This document shows positions 1-7,384 of a stretch of DNA of 64,000 nt, one piece after another (within the stretch, counting starts at the first letter, position 1; each line of letters begins with the position of its first letter). The translations under genes were made by a program, and so were the position numbers. Source of the stretch: an uncultured Eubacterium sp. (GTDB lineage Bacteria; Bacillota; Clostridia; Oscillospirales; Acutalibacteraceae); NCBI RefSeq assembly GCF_934561735.1, contig NZ_CAKTGT010000004.1, positions 1 through 64,000 of the forward strand, written 5' to 3'. A model generated the notes under the pieces. It was not told the origin of the DNA and did no database searches. It saw only the letters and a list, made by a program, of their open reading frames with translations.

Positions 1-210
1 GGCATTTTTTACATAGAAATAAAAGACGGTCAGGTACATGTTGAGCCTTATGAATATTATGACAGAAATGCTATTATCCACATCAACGGTACAAACTGGA
101 TTAAGCTCATCAACGGCAAACTCAATCCTGTTGTAGCATTCACAACCGGCAAGCTCTCTGTTGACGGCGATGTAAATGCGGCACTTGAGATGACAAAGTT
201 CTTGGGCTAA
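1..210 (+). CDS. SCP2 sterol-carrier-domain protein, C-terminal fragment
   Basis: The open frame runs from the window edge to a TAA at 208-210, so only the last 69 residues are seen. The fragment contains the alternating strand pattern and the closing segment typical of SCP2 lipid-binding folds (GKLSVDGDVNAALEM, then KFLG at the end), which is the usual C-terminal signature of SCP2 domains: a small hydrophobic-ligand carrier in the cytoplasm. The ligand cannot be told. It points toward, and is only about 500 bases from, an operon that carries two further SCP2-like genes on the opposite strand, so a shared lipid-related role is possible. The start and any N-terminal domain lie outside the window. 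Confidence 0.7.
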   Translation, partial: GIFYIEIKDGQVHVEPYEYYDRNAIIHINGTNWIKLINGKLNPVVAFTTGKLSVDGDVNAALEMTKFLG

Positions 211-261
211 AATAAAAATTATATAAACCTACTAAGGCTCCAAATATAAATCAATAAACCG

Positions 262-345
262 ACCAAGGCTCCCCTTTTAATGTCATAAAGGGGAGCTGTC
301 GCACTTTATGTGCGACTGAGGGGTTAAAAGGACTGCGACTGAGGG
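262..345 (+). repeat. intergenic repeat with hairpin (GGCTCCCC / GGGGAGC type)
   Basis: Within the 329-base gap between the SCP2 fragment and the small peptide gene. GGCTCCCCTTT (267-277) can pair with AAAGGGGAGC (287-296), followed by GTCGCAC/GTGCGAC (298-314) and CTGAGGGGTTAA. The segment GCGACTGAGGGGTTAA occurs twice (312-326 and 334-350). Elements of this shape are known as dispersed intergenic repeats in clostridial genomes; copy number here cannot be seen beyond this window. Confidence 0.55.
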
Positions 346-352
346 GTTAACA

Positions 353-412
353 TCGTAGGGGAAGATATTATCTTCCCGTATTCCCGCAGGCGAACACAGT
401 TCGCCCCTACGG
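353..412. repeat. second palindromic intergenic element (CGTAGGGG...CCCCTACG)
   Basis: CGTAGGGG at 354-361 is inverted at 404-411 (CCCCTACG); inside lie GGGAAGATA/TATCTTCCC and GCGAACACAGTTCGC palindromes. It abuts the preceding repeat. The ends and internal dyads resemble a small non-coding mobile or extragenic palindromic element rather than a gene. Confidence 0.5.
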
Positions 413-445
413 TTTTTTAAGCGATAATTTGACACTACATTCTGC

Positions 446-475
446 AAACCACATCGAAAAATCGATGTGGTTTTT
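446..475 (+). terminator. rho-independent terminator
   Basis: A 12-bp perfect stem (446-457 with 462-473), loop AAAA, then a T run. It lies between the repeat elements and the small peptide gene and would end transcription from the SCP2 gene or the repeats before 540. Confidence 0.75.
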
Positions 476-539
476 CGATTGTAACACTTCCGTGCGATTT
501 TCATAGTATGAGTTAGAAAACACGAAAGGAGGTCGCACA

Positions 540-653
540 ATGGGTTGTTGCAATAACGGATGCGGTAACTGCAATTGGATTGTTATCCTTATCATCATCC
601 TTCTTTTATGTGGCGGTTTCAACAACAACGACTGCGGTTGCGGTTGTAACTAA
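540..653 (+). CDS. 37-residue Cys-rich single-pass membrane peptide
   Basis: ATG at 540 is preceded by a near-perfect ribosome site AAAGGAGG (526-533). The peptide has eight cysteines in 37 residues: C3, C4, C8 and C11 ahead of a hydrophobic core (W13-L23), then C24 and C32, C34, C36 in a CGCGCN tail. A short Cys/Gly/Asn head, one hydrophobic segment and a Gly/Cys tail is the layout of the small hydrophobic YjcZ-type sporulation peptides, but the cysteine load here is far higher, so I do not assign it to that family. A strong hairpin follows the stop. Function is unknown; membrane or spore-coat placement with metal binding or disulfide cross-linking is inference. Confidence 0.6.
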   Translation: MGCCNNGCGNCNWIVILIIILLLCGGFNNNDCGCGCN

Positions 654-669
654 CGGCTGAGTACACAAA

Positions 670-701
670 GAGGCTACGGAAAACCGTAGCCTCGATTTTT
701 G
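670..701. terminator. rho-independent terminator, probably bidirectional
   Basis: Ten-bp stem GAGGCTACGG / CCGTAGCCTC (670-679, 684-693) with AAAA loop and flanking T-rich sequence to the right. Sits between the convergent small peptide gene and the leftward SCP2-like gene. Confidence 0.75.
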
Positions 702-715
702 TTTTATAATTTGTG

Positions 716-1516
716 TTATGAAGCAAGTGCTCCGACAAGCATCATATAGTCGCCGATTTGAACGCCGAACTCAGGGCCGCCGTCCATAATGAGTTGCTTT
801 TCAGCAGTCATCTTGAACATATCGCCTGTGCCGAGAAGAATCATAAGAGCAGATTTTGGGCAGTCGAACTTCATATTGAAGAACGGCTTTGCTCTCTTGT
901 ACTCGCCTCTGCCGGCTCTTGACTTGCCTGCCTTGATACGAATATACGCTGTACATTCAGGATGGCCGATAACCTCCCATTGATAGCAACGGTCAGGTGA
1001 TTTAAGCGCCCATTCGTGAATGTCGGGATGTCCGAGCTTATTAAGCTGTGAAATACCCGATGAAAGCAAGTAGAAATAAAGCTTGCAAAGAAGAATTGCG
1101 GTTGGTTCATCAACGCTGTCAGGGTCCTTGATGCCCAAAAGTGATGACATCTTGAGGAGAACCTGCATAAATTTCAAGAACTTGCCGAAATTCTTAATTC
1201 TCAAAGCAGGGAGAAGGTTTGCAACCTTGCCCTTCATAAATTCATTCATCTTTTCCATTGACGGAAAAGCAAGCTCTGCATCAATATTCTTCTGTCCGAG
1301 ATATTCACCGAGCTTAACAGTCCATTCACCGTTTTCAATAATAAAGTGAACAGCCTCTTTATCTTCCGCATTTACCTTTGCGGAAACCTGATATATTGCA
1401 TCCACGCCCTCAAACTTCTTTTTAAGTTCCGGAACATCGTTTGCAATAGTCTTTAAGAGTGGCATTGCGCCCGCCATAAAGACTTTATTTGTGTAGCGAA
1501 CTTCATCGCTTGGCAT
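716..1516 (-). CDS. SCP2-like protein, last gene of transketolase/aminotransferase operon
   Basis: 266 residues. The ATG at 1516 is chosen because AAAGGAG sits eight bases upstream; an in-frame extension to 1546 has no ribosome site. The C-terminal part (about residues 150-266, with GKSRAGRGEYKRAKPFFNM and a closing GVQIGDYMMLVGALAS) has the strand order of an SCP2 lipid carrier; the N-terminal half (KVFMAGAMPLLKTIANDVPE onward) looks like another, more diverged SCP2-type half. No signal peptide or membrane segment. It follows the transketolase C-terminal gene by 50 bases and is the distal gene of a five-gene leftward operon. The ligand is unknown. SCP2 assignment is from overall pattern, so moderate confidence. 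Confidence 0.5.
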   Translation of the reverse strand: MPSDEVRYTNKVFMAGAMPLLKTIANDVPELKKKFEGVDAIYQVSAKVNAEDKEAVHFIIENGEWTVKLGEYLGQKNIDAELAFPSMEKMNEFMKGKVANLLPALRIKNFGKFLKFMQVLLKMSSLLGIKDPDSVDEPTAILLCKLYFYLLSSGISQLNKLGHPDIHEWALKSPDRCYQWEVIGHPECTAYIRIKAGKSRAGRGEYKRAKPFFNMKFDCPKSALMILLGTGDMFKMTAEKQLIMDGGPEFGVQIGDYMMLVGALAS

Positions 1517-1566
1517 AATAATACACTCCTTTCGGTTAGATAACAATTGAGATTGGTGAAAATTCC

Positions 1567-2577
1567 TTAGAACTCATCATCCCAAGCATCGTCTGCCTCA
1601 AAGTCAGCGTGCATCATTTCCTGAATTGTTTCCGCGATACCGTTTGCATCAATCTTTGCCATAGCAAGAAGGTCTTCCTGCAAGCCGATTGTTGAGAATG
1701 CGTCTTGGTGACCGAGCATTTTGAATGCACAAGCCTTACCCGAAGAAGCAACAACTTCTGCAACAGCTGAGCCCAAACCGCCCATAACTTCGTGGTCCTC
1801 AACAGTGATAATACGGCGAGTATCCGAAATAGCCGAAAGTACAGCTTCTTTATCAATAGGCTTGATTGTGTGCATATTAAGAACACGAACCGAAAGACCG
1901 CCGTCTGATGCAGCGATACGAGCAGCCTGCATAGCCTCGAATACGCAAGAACCGCAAGCAATAACAGTAATATCTGTACCGTCATTCATAACAGAAGCCT
2001 TATCCCAAACGAAGTTGCACTCCTCAGGGCTCTTATAAATAACCTGGTCGAAACCTCTGTTGATACGGATATAAACAGGGCCTTCAATATCATAAGCAGC
2101 CTTAACCGCATTGTATGTTTCCGCACCGTCACAAGGGCAAATAACAGTCATATGAGGCAAAGTTCTCATACAAGCCATATCAATAAGTGCATGGTGAGTT
2201 GAACCTGCCTGACCGAATGATGTACCTGCGTGAGTTGCAATCATCTTTACAGGAACATTTTGATAGCAAATGTCTGTATGGATTTGGTCAAGAGATCTTG
2301 CTGCGGTGAAAATAGCAAATGTTGAAGCAAAAGGAATCAATCCGTTTTTAGCCATACCTGCTGCTACACCGAACATATTTTGCTCTGCGATACCTACATT
2401 GAAGAATCTGTCCGGGAACTTTTCACCGAACATACCGATTTTTGTTGATTTTGCAAGGTCGGCTGTAAGAGCGACAACATCTTTATGTTCTTCACCGAGC
2501 TCACAAAGAGCGATACCGTAGCATTCTGCTGTTGACAGCTTTGTTGTATCTGTCATTGTATAGGACATACCACCCAT
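1567..2577 (-). CDS. transketolase C-terminal subunit
   Basis: 336 residues, matching the pyrimidine-binding plus C-terminal domains of a split transketolase. The catalytic glutamate that activates thiamine diphosphate is visible in VGIAEQNM (E65), followed by GMAKNGLIPFASTFAIF typical of the family. The start at 2577 is set by GGAGG seven bases upstream, lying inside the end of the preceding gene; the gap between the two genes is 3 bases, so the subunits are translationally coupled. Together with the N-terminal subunit it should move a two-carbon ketol unit between sugars, or onto an aldehyde. Its operon partners (aminotransferase, SCP2-like carriers) are not those of the pentose phosphate pathway, suggesting a specialised acyloin reaction (inference). 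Confidence 0.88.
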   Translation of the reverse strand: MGGMSYTMTDTTKLSTAECYGIALCELGEEHKDVVALTADLAKSTKIGMFGEKFPDRFFNVGIAEQNMFGVAAGMAKNGLIPFASTFAIFTAARSLDQIHTDICYQNVPVKMIATHAGTSFGQAGSTHHALIDMACMRTLPHMTVICPCDGAETYNAVKAAYDIEGPVYIRINRGFDQVIYKSPEECNFVWDKASVMNDGTDITVIACGSCVFEAMQAARIAASDGGLSVRVLNMHTIKPIDKEAVLSAISDTRRIITVEDHEVMGGLGSAVAEVVASSGKACAFKMLGHQDAFSTIGLQEDLLAMAKIDANGIAETIQEMMHADFEADDAWDDEF

Positions 2578-2580
2578 ATC

Positions 2581-3474
2581 TTACGCCTCCTTTTCTGCAC
2601 GAGCACAACGCTCTGCCAAGTATTTATCAAGTGATGCATATGCTTTTGCGAGTTTTTCATCATCAAGTGAACCGTAGTGCCACTTGTAATCGTCCTGCAT
2701 AAAGTCAACGCCTGCACCCTTAAAGGTGTCCATAATAATAGCGGTTGGCTTGTCGCCGCCGTCCTGATGATTCTTGATAGCGGCTTCAATAGCGTCGTTG
2801 AGTTCTTTCATATTGTGACCGTCAACACGGAAAACATTGAAGCCGAAAGCCTCGAACTTCTTATCAAGAGGTTCAACCTTCATTTCATCGTCAACACGAC
2901 CGTCAATCATACACTTGTTGTTATCGGCAAAAACAACGACATTTGAAAGTTTGAACTGTGCGGCACTCATAGCAGCCTCCCAGTTTGAACCCTCGTTAAG
3001 CTCGCCGTCGCCGGTAAGAACATAGTTCATATAGTCAATGCCGTTTACTCTGCCTGCAAGTGCAAAACCTACTGCAAGAGAAAGACCGTGACCGAGTGAA
3101 CCGGTTGAGCAGTCTACACCTTTAACCTTGTTGCAGTCCATATGCATACCGATTTTTGCACCGGTAAGGTTGAAGATTTTAAGCTCTTCTTCCGGCATAA
3201 AGCCAAGGTCAACAAGAACAGGAGCGTAGCCTACTGCACAGTGACCCTTTGAGAGAACAAAACGGTCTCTGTCCGGCATATCCGGATTTTGCGGGTCAAT
3301 CTTCATAAAACGATGGTAGAGAATTGTCATACAATCCATTGCAGATAACGAGCCGCCTACATGTCCCGAGCCGCCCCATACGGCTGTTTGCAAGCAATAG
3401 CGTCTTAATCTGTCTGCCTTTTTTTCAAGGCGGAGCCATTCTTCTTTATCGAATGGCACATAATTTGCTGGCAT
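2581..3474 (-). CDS. transketolase N-terminal (thiamine diphosphate-binding) subunit
   Basis: 297 residues. The metal/diphosphate motif GDGELNEG (155-162) with the distal Asn pair ADNN (183-186), and the family histidines in SGH (38) and KGH (78), are all present, so the active site looks intact. A ribosome site AAAGGGG precedes the ATG. Split transketolases of about 300 plus 330 residues are common in Firmicutes and in secondary metabolism. It lies 47 bases downstream of the aminotransferase gene and is immediately followed by its C-terminal partner. Confidence 0.9.
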   Translation of the reverse strand: MPANYVPFDKEEWLRLEKKADRLRRYCLQTAVWGGSGHVGGSLSAMDCMTILYHRFMKIDPQNPDMPDRDRFVLSKGHCAVGYAPVLVDLGFMPEEELKIFNLTGAKIGMHMDCNKVKGVDCSTGSLGHGLSLAVGFALAGRVNGIDYMNYVLTGDGELNEGSNWEAAMSAAQFKLSNVVVFADNNKCMIDGRVDDEMKVEPLDKKFEAFGFNVFRVDGHNMKELNDAIEAAIKNHQDGGDKPTAIIMDTFKGAGVDFMQDDYKWHYGSLDDEKLAKAYASLDKYLAERCARAEKEA

Positions 3475-3521
3475 AAAAATACCCCTTTCAAATTTTAATA
3501 AAATAATTTACTCCAAAAAAA

Positions 3522-4793
3522 TTATTTAAGGCCTAATTCAGGATGTCTTGCGGCAACTACGCCGAAAGCATCTTCCGCAATGTCAACAGCGAGTTTGATA
3601 TCGTCATCGGTAACTGCGGCATTCATAAAGTGGTTGTGGTGAGAAGCAAGGAACAAACCTCTGCTTACGCACTCGGCAATCCATTCCTGATGAAGCATAA
3701 GGCTGTCATCATTTGCGATACGAAGATAGAAAAGTGCAGGTTCACCCGAAACTTTAAGGTTGAAGCCGTGTTCCTTACCTGCGGCAACAAGGCCGTCGCA
3801 AAGAAGTGTGCCCTTTTCTCTGAACATCTTAGGTGTGTCAAGTCTCTTCATCTTAGGAATACAAGCAAGACAAGCGGCGAACGGCTCGGCACTCATCCAA
3901 TAAGAACCTGTATATACAACAGAAGAAGCTGTATTTTTCATATGTTCCTGACCGCATACGGCAGACATATTGTAGCCGTTTGCAAGTGCTTTACAGAAGC
4001 AGATAAGGTCTGCCTTAAAGCCGTAGTAATGGTCGGAACCTGCAATATCAAGACGGAAGCCTGTACGAACATCATCGATGATAAGAACCATACCGTGATC
4101 GTCGCAGAACTTACGAACCTTTGCCCACTGTTCTTTGGTTGCAGTTGTGTTATCAAAGAAGTTACCGTGATCATAAGGCTGTGCGATAAGACCTGCAAAA
4201 TCGCCGTTTGCTTCGTCATAAGCCTTTTGCATAGCGTCCATATCAAACCACGGAACAACAACATTGTTTTCTACTTCTTCAGGGAGAATGCCCGGATAGT
4301 CGGCTTTTTGTGCCCACTGGAAGTCACCGTGATAATATCCCTTGAAGAACATCATCTTCTTTTTGCCGGTATGTGCTCTTGCACACATTACAGAAAATGT
4401 TGTGGCATCCGAGCCGTTTTTCATAAAGAATGCCCAATCGGCTGTTGCAACAGTGTCCTTGAGAAGTTCGGCACACTCTACCATCTTATATGACGGAGAA
4501 GTTGTGCAGTTGCCCTGCTTGAGCTGTGCCATAGCGGCTGCGTCTACATCCTCATCACAATAGCCGAGAACATTCGGACCGTAAGCACACATAAAGTCAA
4601 GATACTTATTGCCGTCTACATCCCAAAAATATGTTCCCTTTGCATGATCGGACATCAAAGGCCATTTTGTAATCGGAAGGAACAAACCTTCAGACGGACC
4701 GAGGTGACCGTAAACACCTGAAGGAATTGCGTTGAGGGCTCTGTTGAACCACTCTTGTGATTTTTCGTGTTTGTATTCCGGATATTTACTCAT
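3522..4793 (-). CDS. class III PLP aminotransferase, glutamate-1-semialdehyde aminomutase-like
   Basis: 423 residues. Class III fold markers: NGSDATTFSVMCARAHTGK (126-144, cofactor phosphate and substrate contacts), IIDDVRTGFR (238-247) with the pyridine-binding aspartate, and DLICFCKALANGY carrying the PLP lysine (K268). The family includes HemL and many amino-sugar or amino-ketone transaminases; nothing else of tetrapyrrole synthesis is nearby, so HemL is unlikely. Start supported by AAGGAGG 11 bases upstream. It lies between an SCP2-like gene (15-base gap) and the split transketolase, implying that a ketone made or consumed by the transketolase is aminated (inference). Confidence 0.85.
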   Translation of the reverse strand: MSKYPEYKHEKSQEWFNRALNAIPSGVYGHLGPSEGLFLPITKWPLMSDHAKGTYFWDVDGNKYLDFMCAYGPNVLGYCDEDVDAAAMAQLKQGNCTTSPSYKMVECAELLKDTVATADWAFFMKNGSDATTFSVMCARAHTGKKKMMFFKGYYHGDFQWAQKADYPGILPEEVENNVVVPWFDMDAMQKAYDEANGDFAGLIAQPYDHGNFFDNTTATKEQWAKVRKFCDDHGMVLIIDDVRTGFRLDIAGSDHYYGFKADLICFCKALANGYNMSAVCGQEHMKNTASSVVYTGSYWMSAEPFAACLACIPKMKRLDTPKMFREKGTLLCDGLVAAGKEHGFNLKVSGEPALFYLRIANDDSLMLHQEWIAECVSRGLFLASHHNHFMNAAVTDDDIKLAVDIAEDAFGVVAARHPELGLK

Positions 4794-4808
4794 TATGTCG
4801 TGTCCTCC

Positions 4809-5573
4809 TTAGCCCAAATATACAGCAACTCTGTCAAGAATTCTGTTGATATTGTCAATCATATTAATCATACCGGACATATAGATGTTGCCTGCACAAA
4901 GTTCTGCCATAGTTGATGCAGTACCGTTGAAAAGTGCGTTTGCAAGTTCTACAGTCTTAAATTCCATTACCGCTCTCGGAGTGTCCGGCTTTTCTTTGAT
5001 AAGTTCAAGATGATGATCTCTTACTCTGACAGTTACATAGCAAGCGTCTGTAATGCCCATCTGAATGTCACCGTCAGGGATATATGATGCCGAAAGTCTG
5101 CTGATTGAATCAACATTACCCAAAGCACAAATTGCACCGCCGATTGTATACATTGTAAGGATGGTTGACTTTTTGAAAAATTCCTTATCCTTCAAATCTT
5201 CTTCGCTCGGCATAAGATACTTTGTTAAAATGTTTGTAAGTTTGGTAAACGGACCCATAAGGAATGACAAAACCTGAGCAATGTTCTTTGTAGGAACACC
5301 CGGTTTGCTGTCATCGATAAGGGCATTGAATTTTTCAGGGGATGCAAACTTCATTTTGCATGTACAACCGTAATCACCCTCTGTCATTTTACATCCGTCT
5401 TGGGTAAAATGATAAGTTACACAAGGACCGTCTGTTACATCAAAGCACAGAGAAACAGGCTTTTTGAGTCCTCGGCAAACTGCTTTTGCTTCGTCAACCA
5501 TATCGCAAAGATTCTCTAATGTTGCGAGAACACCGTATGCGTTGACAAATGCCATTGATTTTGCTTCTTTCAA
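4809..5573 (-). CDS. SCP2-like protein, first gene of the operon
   Basis: 254 residues from a TTG start at 5573, chosen because AAAGGAGG lies seven bases upstream; an upstream ATG at 5618 has no ribosome site. The protein appears to hold two SCP2-like halves: residues about 20-110 (VTYHFTQDGCKMTEGDYGC, KFASPEKFNALIDD) and about 160-254 (ACYVTVRVRDHHLELIKEK, KTVELANALFNGTAS). SCP2 folds bind lipids or other apolar molecules. No signal peptide. Promoter-proximal position suggests it is integral to the pathway rather than a passenger. Function beyond lipid carriage cannot be assigned. Confidence 0.5.
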   Translation of the reverse strand: MKEAKSMAFVNAYGVLATLENLCDMVDEAKAVCRGLKKPVSLCFDVTDGPCVTYHFTQDGCKMTEGDYGCTCKMKFASPEKFNALIDDSKPGVPTKNIAQVLSFLMGPFTKLTNILTKYLMPSEEDLKDKEFFKKSTILTMYTIGGAICALGNVDSISRLSASYIPDGDIQMGITDACYVTVRVRDHHLELIKEKPDTPRAVMEFKTVELANALFNGTASTMAELCAGNIYMSGMINMIDNINRILDRVAVYLG

Positions 5574-5641
5574 AACAATTCCTCCTTTAATCTGTTTGTC
5601 GTTGTTAAAAATTAACATACGAACGGCTAATATACAAGAAA

Positions 5642-5670
5642 ATTATAGCATAAATTAATATATTAAGCAA
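5642..5670 (-). promoter_or_regulatory. sigma-A promoter of the SCP2/transketolase operon
   Basis: On the minus strand: TTGCTT, 17-base spacer, TATAAT, with an extended TGC before the -10 hexamer. The only promoter-like sequence found upstream of the five-gene operon. Confidence 0.75.
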
Positions 5671-5743
5671 CACAATATATTAAATAAATGTAAACTGCCG
5701 CAATTTTATACATTTATCACAAAATATGCCATAACTTTTTGTA

Positions 5744-7207
5744 TCAATCTAATACATCATAGTAATTTGAAAAATTATTCATTTTTTCCTCAAACTTTGA
5801 TTTGCCCGAATTTTCAGGCGGTTTAACAGGATAATTACCTGTAAAGCATCCGTCGCAAAACTTAATATCCGCTTCTTTTGCAAGCTGCTTTGTGGCGTCT
5901 ACCGAAAGGTATCCGAGAGAATCAACACCGATTTCCTTTGCAATTTCATCAACGGAGTCAAAACGGCAGGCAATGAGATTTTCCTCGCTGTCAACATCGG
6001 TACCGAAATAACAAGGGTGCTTGAACGGAGGTGACGAAACACGCATATGTACCTCTTTTGCCCCCGCTTCACGAAGCAAGCTGACAATTCTCGCACAGGT
6101 TGTACCTCTTACTATAGAGTCATCTATCATAATAACCCGTTTGCCTTCGATATTTTCCTTGATAACATTAAGTTTGATTCTTACAGCGTCCTCTCTTTGA
6201 CCTTGTGACGGTTGAATAAACGACCTGCCGATATATCTGTTTTTAATAAATCCGATGCCGTAAGGGATACCGCTTGCGTTTGCATAGCCGAGTGCCGCAT
6301 CAAGTCCGCTGTCGGGAACACCGATAACAATGTCGGCATCCACAGGATGTTCCTTTGCAAGAAACTCGCCCGCTCTCATTCTCGCTTTTTCAACCGATAC
6401 GCCGTCAATAACGGAATCCGGTCGAGCAAAGTAAATATACTCAAAAACGCAAAGGCTTGTCTTTGATTTTTCAACATCGTTGCAATGAGTTTTATTCGAA
6501 TGAACACCGTCGGTATCAACAACAACAATTTCGCCCGGAAGAACATCACGGACAAATCGAGCACCGATTGTGTCAAGTGCACACGATTCACTGCTGACAC
6601 ACCACGCACCATCGGCAGTTTTGCCTATGCAAAGCGGTCTGAAGCCGTTGGGGTCACGAAAAGCAATAAGCTTTGTGGCAGTCATAACTATGCAGGAATA
6701 CGCACCCTTTATATCGTTCATAGTCTTTTCAACCGCTTCTTCGGTACTCTTTGAACTCAAACGATATTTTACAATAGTATAAGCAATACTTTCGGTATCG
6801 GAAGTGCCGTGGAATATTCCGCCTTTAAGCTCCACGGTTTTTCTTATATCATTGGCGTTAACGAGATTGCCGTTGTGTGCAAGTGCAAGATTACCCTTGA
6901 TATGGCGAATAACAAGCGGTTGAATGTTGTTGTGATTTTTGCCGCCCGTAGTTGAATAACGCACATGACCGATAGCCATATTGCCCATTCCCAAAACTTC
7001 AAGTCTTTCCTTTGAAAAAACATCGGGAACAAGGCCGTCACCCTTGTAATGAGTGAACACGCCGTCATCATTGACGGCAATGCCGCAAGATTCCTGACCT
7101 CTGTGCTGAAGTGCATAAAGGGCAAGATATGTTGACTGAGCAACATAGGTTGTTTTGTTTTCAAATATACCGAAAACGCCGCATTCTTCGTGTAAATTGT
7201 CAAACAT
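5744..7207 (-). CDS. purF: amidophosphoribosyltransferase
   Basis: 487 residues; first committed step of purine synthesis, making phosphoribosylamine from PRPP and glutamine. A short propeptide (MFDNLHEE) precedes the nucleophile cysteine (C9) of the class II glutamine amidotransferase domain; the PRPP loop IMIDDSIVRGTT lies in the C-terminal phosphoribosyltransferase half; cysteines in TSLCVFEY, KHPCYF and CDGC match the [4Fe-4S] ligands of the Bacillus-type enzyme. AGGAGG precedes the ATG. It stands alone here, not in a pur operon, downstream of phosphoglucomutase and a small peptide gene with a hairpin between. Confidence 0.96.
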   Translation of the reverse strand: MFDNLHEECGVFGIFENKTTYVAQSTYLALYALQHRGQESCGIAVNDDGVFTHYKGDGLVPDVFSKERLEVLGMGNMAIGHVRYSTTGGKNHNNIQPLVIRHIKGNLALAHNGNLVNANDIRKTVELKGGIFHGTSDTESIAYTIVKYRLSSKSTEEAVEKTMNDIKGAYSCIVMTATKLIAFRDPNGFRPLCIGKTADGAWCVSSESCALDTIGARFVRDVLPGEIVVVDTDGVHSNKTHCNDVEKSKTSLCVFEYIYFARPDSVIDGVSVEKARMRAGEFLAKEHPVDADIVIGVPDSGLDAALGYANASGIPYGIGFIKNRYIGRSFIQPSQGQREDAVRIKLNVIKENIEGKRVIMIDDSIVRGTTCARIVSLLREAGAKEVHMRVSSPPFKHPCYFGTDVDSEENLIACRFDSVDEIAKEIGVDSLGYLSVDATKQLAKEADIKFCDGCFTGNYPVKPPENSGKSKFEEKMNNFSNYYDVLD

Positions 7208-7230
7208 TAAATTTCCTCCTAATCAATTAT

Positions 7231-7263
7231 AAACAAAATAATCGGATAGCCGCAAAGCTACCC
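7231..7263 (-). terminator. weak rho-independent terminator
   Basis: Minus-strand stem GGGTAGC / GCTATCC (7257-7263 with 7244-7250; one G.U pair), then GATTATTTTGTTT. Separates the 31-residue peptide gene from purF and may allow read-through. Confidence 0.5.
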
Positions 7264-7276
7264 AATTATCCCATTG

Positions 7277-7372
7277 TCAGTTTATAAACGCAAAGACACC
7301 GGCAGTAAGGCCGCTGAGTCCCATAAGCACTGCCAATATAATTGCTGTAATTTTTATCCAAGTTCTGTTCAT
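7277..7372 (-). CDS. 31-residue single-pass membrane peptide
   Basis: ATG at 7372 with AGAGGA six bases upstream that overlaps the stop region of phosphoglucomutase, 12 bases away. The product is MNRTWIK, then one continuous hydrophobic helix (about residues 8-29) and a TGA. Positive residues at the N-terminus predict N-in topology. It ends just before a hairpin. Its tight coupling to the mutase gene and its own ribosome site make it a likely real small protein; no family recognised. Confidence 0.55.
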   Translation of the reverse strand: MNRTWIKITAIILAVLMGLSGLTAGVFAFIN

Positions 7373-7384
7373 TTGATTTTCCTC

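Noticed and set aside
283..540. 85-residue minus-strand frame across the repeat elements
   Set aside because: Consists of palindromic repeat and terminator sequence; no ribosome site.
3543..4493. 316-residue open frame on the plus strand inside the aminotransferase gene
   Set aside because: It is the antisense shadow of a well-supported PLP enzyme; no ribosome site, Cys-rich random composition, no family pattern.
3522..4793. HemL glutamate-1-semialdehyde aminomutase of tetrapyrrole synthesis
   Set aside because: No other hem genes around it and it is embedded between transketolase and SCP2-like genes; only the fold family is shared.
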